From Ceratodon purpureus (Eukaryota; Streptophyta; Bryopsida; Pseudoditrichales; Ditrichaceae), in the NCBI GenBank assembly GCA_014871385.1, contig CM026421.1, positions 15,002,548 to 15,066,547 on the forward strand: a stretch of 64,000 nt of DNA. Reading direction: 5' to 3'. The notes below the pieces were generated by a model. The model worked only from the letters and a program-made list of their open reading frames with translations, made no database searches and was not told the DNA's origin. Positions 58,465-64,000 of the stretch are shown here, piece after piece; position 1 is the first letter of the stretch, and each line of letters opens with the position of its first letter. The translations under genes and the position numbers were made by a program.

Positions 58465-59390
58465 TTAACCCCTCAAGGACAATAGTCCTAGAATGGGCTT
58501 TTTTAGAATTCGGGCATGTACCTGTGACTTCAATTGAAGTCAAATTTTTTTTAAACTTTTTGTGAATATAGGCCATAACAAGAACTTTGAGGGAATCTAT
58601 TTTTTTTTCAATTGGACATTTATAAAAATAGTAATGGTACCCGAAGTGGAAAAAGCTGCTCGATGGGCAATTCGGGCAGCCATGCTAAATACATCAATTA
58701 CCTCTGAGAATATTTCTATAAATACTTCATAATGTCATCTTTGAGGTTTCCAAAAAAAAAAGACTTTGAGTGCATAATGTTCACTCCACAAAATATCAAA
58801 ATTTTCTCACCGTTTTGGGCAATGTTGTAAAAACAATTCTTCTTTCCTTTATAAAAGTTAGAAAAAGTATTATTTTAGGTTTTTTCTTTTTTTCAGTGAA
58901 AATATGAACATCAATTCTTAATTTGACCGTTTGGATTGGGCCTTTGATAAATTATGGAATTTCTAGGAAAGAAATAAGATTTAACATTCTTGTGTATTCA
59001 ACTTAACAAAAATATTGTTTTGAACATGCTACACTTGACTTTTGAGAGTGATTTTTTTTATACAATTAGCTAACTTAGTCTTCTTTGACATGCATCAAAA
59101 CCCCAACAATCTATAATGCAAAAAACCTAAGAAAAAAAAGTTAGAGTGTGTCAACCTAGTCAAAAATCTTGTCAAAAAGTTTGTTTTCAAATTTCAATTG
59201 CTATAATCTTCTAATCTCTACGGTCGATTATATTGAAAATTTTGGAGCTGTCTATTAAAATAATCTAGTTGAAGATATTACGGTTATAATTAGAAAAAAT
59301 GAATTTTTAGTCATTCATGCTTTCTACATTGGAAATGGCAATTTTGGAGCGTTTTTTGGTGAAACATAGTTAAGGAACTTTAGGGGTTAA
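58465..59390. mobile_element. TTAA-ended transposon, subfamily B (926 bp)
   Basis: It starts TTAACCCCTCAAGGAC and ends GGAACTTTAGGGGTTAA (reversed TTAACCCCTAAAGTTCC), so inverted ends with TTAA borders are present. The interior aligns to the 948-bp copy at 10175. Length and ends match the family. No transposase frame is present. Confidence 0.72.
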
Positions 59391-59786
59391 AACATAATTT
59401 TTTAGGACGGTAGCTACTATAAGGTTTGTAGTTGTCATATACATCTATACTAAATATTTCGTAATTTTTTAGTATAACCTATATTTGATATGAATTTTCT
59501 TTGTTCGTTTTTATTAGAATTGCATAATGAAACCATTAATTTTGATAAAATTATTGCTTGTAGATAACATGTGTATCTAGCTAAGAAAAATTTTAAATTC
59601 ATATTTTACATTATTTATAGTAGAAAAATAGAGCATCCAAAGTTAAAGTCTATTTCTGTGGTCATAAGCTCAGGCATTTGGAAGTTAATATCCCAGTAAG
59701 CAGTCCTTCTATTTGCTAACTTTCTTCATTTTTAGTCGAAGACTAAGAACTGTAGCATTGCTCCATTCATGAGCATGTACGTGTTA

Positions 59787-60298
59787 GAGCATCACTAGTG
59801 AATCACTATAAAGCTCACTGTAAACCAAAACTTATGTTTGATTGACCTAAAATTAGAGAAAAAAACTACCATCATTAGAAGCACAACGGAATAAACGTGA
59901 GATATTTCTCAAGAAAAAAAAATTGTAAAAATTTGACGTAGGTGAAATGTCCCATTGAAAACACCACATTTTTAAAATTAAGAGGCAGTGCACCAAACCT
60001 TGCTTAAAAATGGAAAGATCTTCCTACACTCCCTCTAAATTTCAGAAATATAGAGGGAGTGTAGGAGGATATTTCCATTTTTAAGCAAGATTTGGTGCAC
60101 TCCCTCTTAATTTTGAAAATGTGGTGTTTCAAATGGAACATTTCATCTAATTTCAATTTCACAAATTTTTTTCTTGAAGTGTGATTTTTGTAAAATTAAC
60201 TGTACTTCTAATGATGGTAGTTTTATTCTCTAAATTTAAGTCACTCAAAAGATACATTTTGGTTTGGTGAGCTCAACAGTGACCCACTACTGATGCCC
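59787..60298. mobile_element. Tourist-like (PIF/Harbinger) MITE, 512-bp long hairpin
   Basis: The two halves are nearly complementary over about 240 bases each, around a short loop near 60045 (CTACACTCCCTC facing GAGGGAGTGTAG). The ends read GAGCATCACTAGTG and, reversed, GGGCATCAGTAGTG. TTA flanks both sides (59784-59786 and 60299-60301), the 3-bp target duplication of PIF/Harbinger elements. It has no coding capacity. A transcript would form a very long duplex. Confidence 0.8.
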
Positions 60299-60363
60299 TT
60301 ATAGTAATGCCCTTATATTGCAAGGATGAATTGGAGCAGTGGCATCAAATGCTCAGTACATTT

Positions 60364-60920
60364 GAAGTCCAACGAGGTCACTGATTTAATCAGTTATCTA
60401 GACTTGTAAGTGACATTGCTTTTAGCTGGTCAAGCTTGAAGTCCAACAAGGTCACTGATTTGATCAGCTGTCTAAGGTAGAAGCATCTATAACCACCAAA
60501 ATAAGGGTTTTCACTTATTTGTGGCAGTTCTATTTTTAGGGAGTAATTTTCTTGGATTGGAAGATAGTTTTTTTACATAACGCATATTTTTTCCATAATT
60601 TAAGTCCTCATAGATTAATAGATACAAATTTTCAAAGTGAAAAGTAGTTGTTTTCCTATAACCCACATGTAGGTTTCGCTAGAAACCACTTCAGTCAATA
60701 CGTTAAACCACCAAACAATTTATTCCAAATTCTACAAATTTATTCCAAACCCTGGCTTGCCATTGTTTTGCTTGTTTCATGGGTGTTACAGTGGAATGGT
60801 GGTGATGGGTTCTAACAAATGGTATTGCAAGGAAAGTCTACAGTTTGGCCAAGTGTTATGTGGTGGTAATGGGTATGTCAACCTTAGACTTGTAAGTGAC
60901 ATTGCTTTTAGTTGGTCAAG
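60364..60920 (+). repeat. Local direct repeats
   Basis: A 36-base sequence starting TAGACTTGTAAGTGACATTG occurs at 60399-60434 and 60885-60920 with one difference. A 30-base phrase (GAAGTCCAAC...GGTCACTGATTT...TCAG) occurs at 60364-60393 and 60438-60467. The origin is unclear: unequal duplication, or the ends of an unrecognised element. Confidence 0.7.
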
Positions 60921-60959
60921 TAGGAACTGCAAAATATTAATTCCTAAAATTCGTTGACA

Positions 60960-61150
60960 ATTTATGTTCCAAAAGTTTCAAAATCTGCCATTTTGATTAA
61001 GAATGGTTTCATTTTTTTTTTAAAGTTTTTTTTGGAGTTTAAATGTAGGATCTAAGAGAACATGATATTCAAAGTATGTCTAATTTTTTTCATGATTTTT
61101 GACCACACGGATTAGAAGATTATAGCGTTTGATAAAATTTTAAAAAATAA
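60960..61150 (-). mobile_element. Possible inverted fragment of subfamily B
   Basis: The minus strand contains CTATAATCTTCTAATCC followed by GTGGTCAAA. This matches the segment near the right end of the 10175 copy (CTATAATCTTCTAATCC, then CACGGTCAAA). Ends are missing. Weak. Confidence 0.3.
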
Positions 61151-61519
61151 TTTGGGCAATGCCCGACCAAATGAGCAAGGTTTGACTTCTCAAGGAATGT
61201 GATTTCTCCACTTTACAATTTGGTGCTTTTGTAATTTCAAAAAATAGACGTTGTAAAGTACATGTACATCAAAGAAAAATGTACAAAAAGAGTCTAACAA
61301 GAATGAAATAAATGTTTCTAATTTCTATAGGGAATTCTGCAACACATTCACTTTATTTGCTTTCAAAATTCTAGTAATTCCAGTTTTTAAAAGAAATGAA
61401 ATCTGAGCAGTGATTACAGTGCCAACATCATATACTTAAAGTTGATGGAAAAAAATATTAATAATGTTCAAAAAACAAGCTCTAAATAAGTAACTTGAAT
61501 AATTACAGAAATTTAAGGA

Positions 61520-61985
61520 TGGTGCAAGGGGTAGAGGCCTGGGAATGAACGGTCTAGCCACTCCTACTGGACGCCCACCTATACAAACCCCTGACCCCGC
61601 AAAGCCCAATCCAATATCCTTCAAATCCTCGCCCATGTCCATCTCCCTTCCTCACGAGTCACGACCCGTCCCTCCTCCGTAGCCCGATCCTTTCCTCCAA
61701 CTTTCAACCCGACTACCCTTATCTGACCTCCTACTCCTACTACCCTTGCCCTTGATCCCCTATACCTCGACCCCGTGCTCAAGTCCTTTCATGTTTCTTC
61801 TCCGACCATGCTCTAGCCATCCCTCGTCCTGATGACAGGGCAAGCATTTCCCTCTCCGCTCCCGTCATTTCGCCAAACACAGAGCGTTCCACCCCCTCCT
61901 TGCAGCCCTAAATCCACGAGTCACCCCAAAGCACCCTCGCCCCATATCCCATCACCTCCTCCGACCTAAAGGAACCTAATTTTGT
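61520..61985. other. C-rich, strand-asymmetric block
   Basis: About 460 bases that are strongly C-rich and G-poor on the plus strand, standing in AT-rich DNA on both sides. No conserved protein segment is evident in any frame. It could be a fragment of a GC-rich element or gene leader; the identity is unknown. Confidence 0.5.
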
Positions 61986-62296
61986 CTCTGTTAGAGAGAC
62001 ATTGGCTGTGAGGAACTCAAAAAAACGCATTTTCTCTTCCCTACTCCTTCTACACCATATCTTGTGTAAATCAAAGTGTAGACACTTAATAGTAATTTTT
62101 TGGATTACTTTGCTTCTATGAAATTACTATTAGAGGAATTTGAGGTTAAGGCTATATAAACTTTATAAGTACCATATAGGAGAAACAGACAAATTACAAA
62201 AAGAATGAGAGGAAAAAATTGACTGTACTACATTTACTCAAATAAATGTAAATATTTTGAAGGCCAAAACAATTTAGATAACGTGAAATAAAAAAC

Positions 62297-63420
62297 TTAC
62301 ATTATCAAGCCTTCACCGACAAAGTTCATCATGATACCTTCGGAACATGTAACATTTGTCACACACATGTATTTGGAACCGCATGACCCGCAATAGTAAA
62401 TCGGCCTCTTTCCGGTGTTAGTTTTGACATTGTTGCATACCACGCAATGATTTCTCTTTCTTGAGTATATAGGAAAACATAAATCTTTATCTCAAAGGAT
62501 AGCTATAATGTCCTTGCATTTGCATCCATTCTAATTTCGTAACAAAGCCTCACACAATTATGTTCTAAACTGTAAATCCGTCGTAGGTTTACGAAACGGA
62601 GTAACAAACTTACATTTGTCAATGTATACCAAAAACATATTCACCACGGTCTTGTCTGGTTAAAAAAAAACAAATCGGATGCCACCACTTGTGCGATCGG
62701 TTTTTGGATGCAATATGAGACTTGAAGTTGGTCTGCTCCATCAACTCTTTGCATGTGAGTTATGTACTTTAAGTGCATGGGTGATGTGGGAATGTTGTCA
62801 CAAGTTGTTCCATATCGACACGGTACGGTTTGGATAGGCAAACATGGAGTTGTAGTCAGTTAGGCATGAGCTCATAGAAGAAATATTGATTTTTGTCTTT
62901 CCATACCACCATTGAAATTGACCGCGATGCATGCATTCTCCAATTTATCCACCTTTGTTCATTCTTCATATAAACCTTGGTGTTTTGAAACACATTAGGC
63001 AAATTTATGCGATTAGATCACATAATTTTCGTTGCATAAATCACTAGACTTAACAAGTTCTTGAAAAGTTCGATACTTGTAAATAAAGTTGTCCATGGCA
63101 TGTCCGTTTCCGCATATATTGCTTGTAAGATCTAATACTACTTTGTGTGCTAATTTCAGCTCACCTTTAGCAACCTGAGGCCCTCTTTCTTGCAAACATT
63201 TAGTCAAATCCATAAATTGGAAACTTCTCATGATGCTAAAGATAATAAAACAATGAAAAATTAAATTCTATTTATGCCAATACAATTTGATATTTAGTTA
63301 ACACTTCATTTCCATACACAACCAAATTGCCATCATAAAAGCTTTCAATTCTTGCACTATAAATTTCCTTCCATTCTTCACCTCCCATAGTATTCCCCTA
63401 TCCATCAACCTCCGTTGCAT
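62297..63420 (-). pseudogene. Degraded piggyBac-family transposase
   Basis: Minus-strand segments in the right order match a piggyBac (DDE_Tnp_1_7) transposase. First is GRKFIVQELKAFMMAIWLCM (63420-63298), the N-terminal conserved region. Next is LKLAHKVVLDLTSNICGNGH followed by AMDNF and FQEL (within 63231-63013), the GxGHxVxMDNF motif. Then come SNRINLPNV and VVWKDKN (about 63015-62885), and MQRVDGADQLQVSYC with VVASDLFFF (within 62841-62641). Last is a zinc-ribbon tail HCVVCN...YYCGSCGSKYMCV ending in a stop at 62297. Several stops and frameshifts interrupt it. Roughly 150 residues, including the region that should carry the first catalytic Asp, are missing between the first two pieces. 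No terminal repeats were found. It is not functional. Confidence 0.82.
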
Positions 63421-63847
63421 AGGGGTTTGTTTCTCTCACAATGTCCCATAGTACCATAACCAAGGGTCAGCTTCGACACCCCTTAGTTGAATAATTAATT
63501 CATTTCAAAATTTAATGTCCGACAGTAAAAAAAGTAATTTTTTGAATTTCAATTTTTTTGAAAATATAATTAATTGGAAGTTCGACTTTCATCTAGAATT
63601 GATAAATTTCATCAAATGTTTGTTATTTTGTCATCTTCATTTGAAAGTGACAGCCGCCCTTTCAATTAACTTACTCTAAGCATTCATTTTGCTTTGCTTA
63701 ACCAACCCAAATTTCAGTGTTTTTCATGGAGTTTGCTTGTGCAAGTGGTTGTTTGTCGACATTCTTTTGTGAGCTTTACAATACTGTAAGTATTTAAATT
63801 TGTAAGAGTTTGTTAATTGTAGGGCTTTGATTTGAATGATTGATAGT

Positions 63848-64000
63848 ATGGCTAAGCAACAGCTTTTGAGCAATATGTTCACCACTATAGACAAAGAAGA
63901 AATGGAAGATAGGGTTGAGCGTAACTTCGCACAGATGCATGTGAAGATGGACTTGGAGCAATCTATGAAGGTAGAAGTTCAAAAGCGAATAATGGGTAAG
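63848..64000 (+). CDS. Partial open frame running off the right edge, unknown
   Basis: From ATG 63848 the frame stays open for 51 codons to the window end (MAKQQLLSNMFTTIDKEEME at the start). The sequence is highly charged and predicted helical (…RVERNFAQMHVKMDLEQSMK…). I do not recognise the family. An N-terminal fragment of another transposon protein is possible given the surroundings, but this is a guess. Confidence 0.45.
   Translation, partial: MAKQQLLSNMFTTIDKEEMEDRVERNFAQMHVKMDLEQSMKVEVQKRIMGK

Overview
The window reads as nuclear DNA of a land plant. The protein-coding genes have many short introns with GT..AG borders, the tRNA-Trp gene is of the plant type, and the products include a chloroplast FMN-barrel protein, a pectate lyase and a metaxin. 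The lineage cannot be fixed from sequence alone. The intron-rich genes, AT-rich repeat-laden flanks and a piggyBac relic would suit a bryophyte (a moss), but that is inference.

Layout. Positions 1-13,300 are AT-rich and hold no gene I can support. They are packed with small DNA transposons: a CACTA-like MITE, a Stowaway MITE, two foldback elements, a TTAA-ended family in two subfamilies, a 10-bp-duplication LINE tail and a Copia fossil. A tRNA-Trp gene stands alone at 14.8 kb. The gene island runs from 16.4 to 54 kb. In order it holds an acyl-CoA thioesterase with a cyclic-nucleotide-binding domain (minus), a Switch-2-type SNF2 helicase (minus), a PhoD-like phosphatase (plus), a heavy-metal-associated-domain protein (plus), an intronless metaxin (plus), a PGR7/GluTR-binding-protein homologue (plus), a nepenthesin-like protein that has lost its catalytic motifs (minus) and a pectate lyase (minus). 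From 58 to 64 kb the sequence is again repeat territory: a TTAA-ended element set beside a half element, a 512-bp Tourist-like hairpin, a C-rich block, and the wreck of a piggyBac transposase.

How things fit. The genes look like unrelated housekeeping and cell-wall genes (lipid metabolism, chromatin/DNA repair, mitochondrial import, tetrapyrrole/photosynthesis control, pectin degradation). I see no biosynthetic or defence cluster. The most striking connection is among the repeats. A family with TTAACCCCTAAAGG ends and TTAA targets, which is piggyBac-type end structure, occurs in the same window as a piggyBac transposase relic with the MDNF, GVDxADQ-like and C-terminal zinc-ribbon signatures. 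Exon models were built by eye from splice motifs, reading-frame continuity and remembered family sequence. For six multi-exon genes and the single-exon metaxin the coding lengths come out as exact multiples of three. The eighth, PhoD, does too, but its last exon is uncertain.
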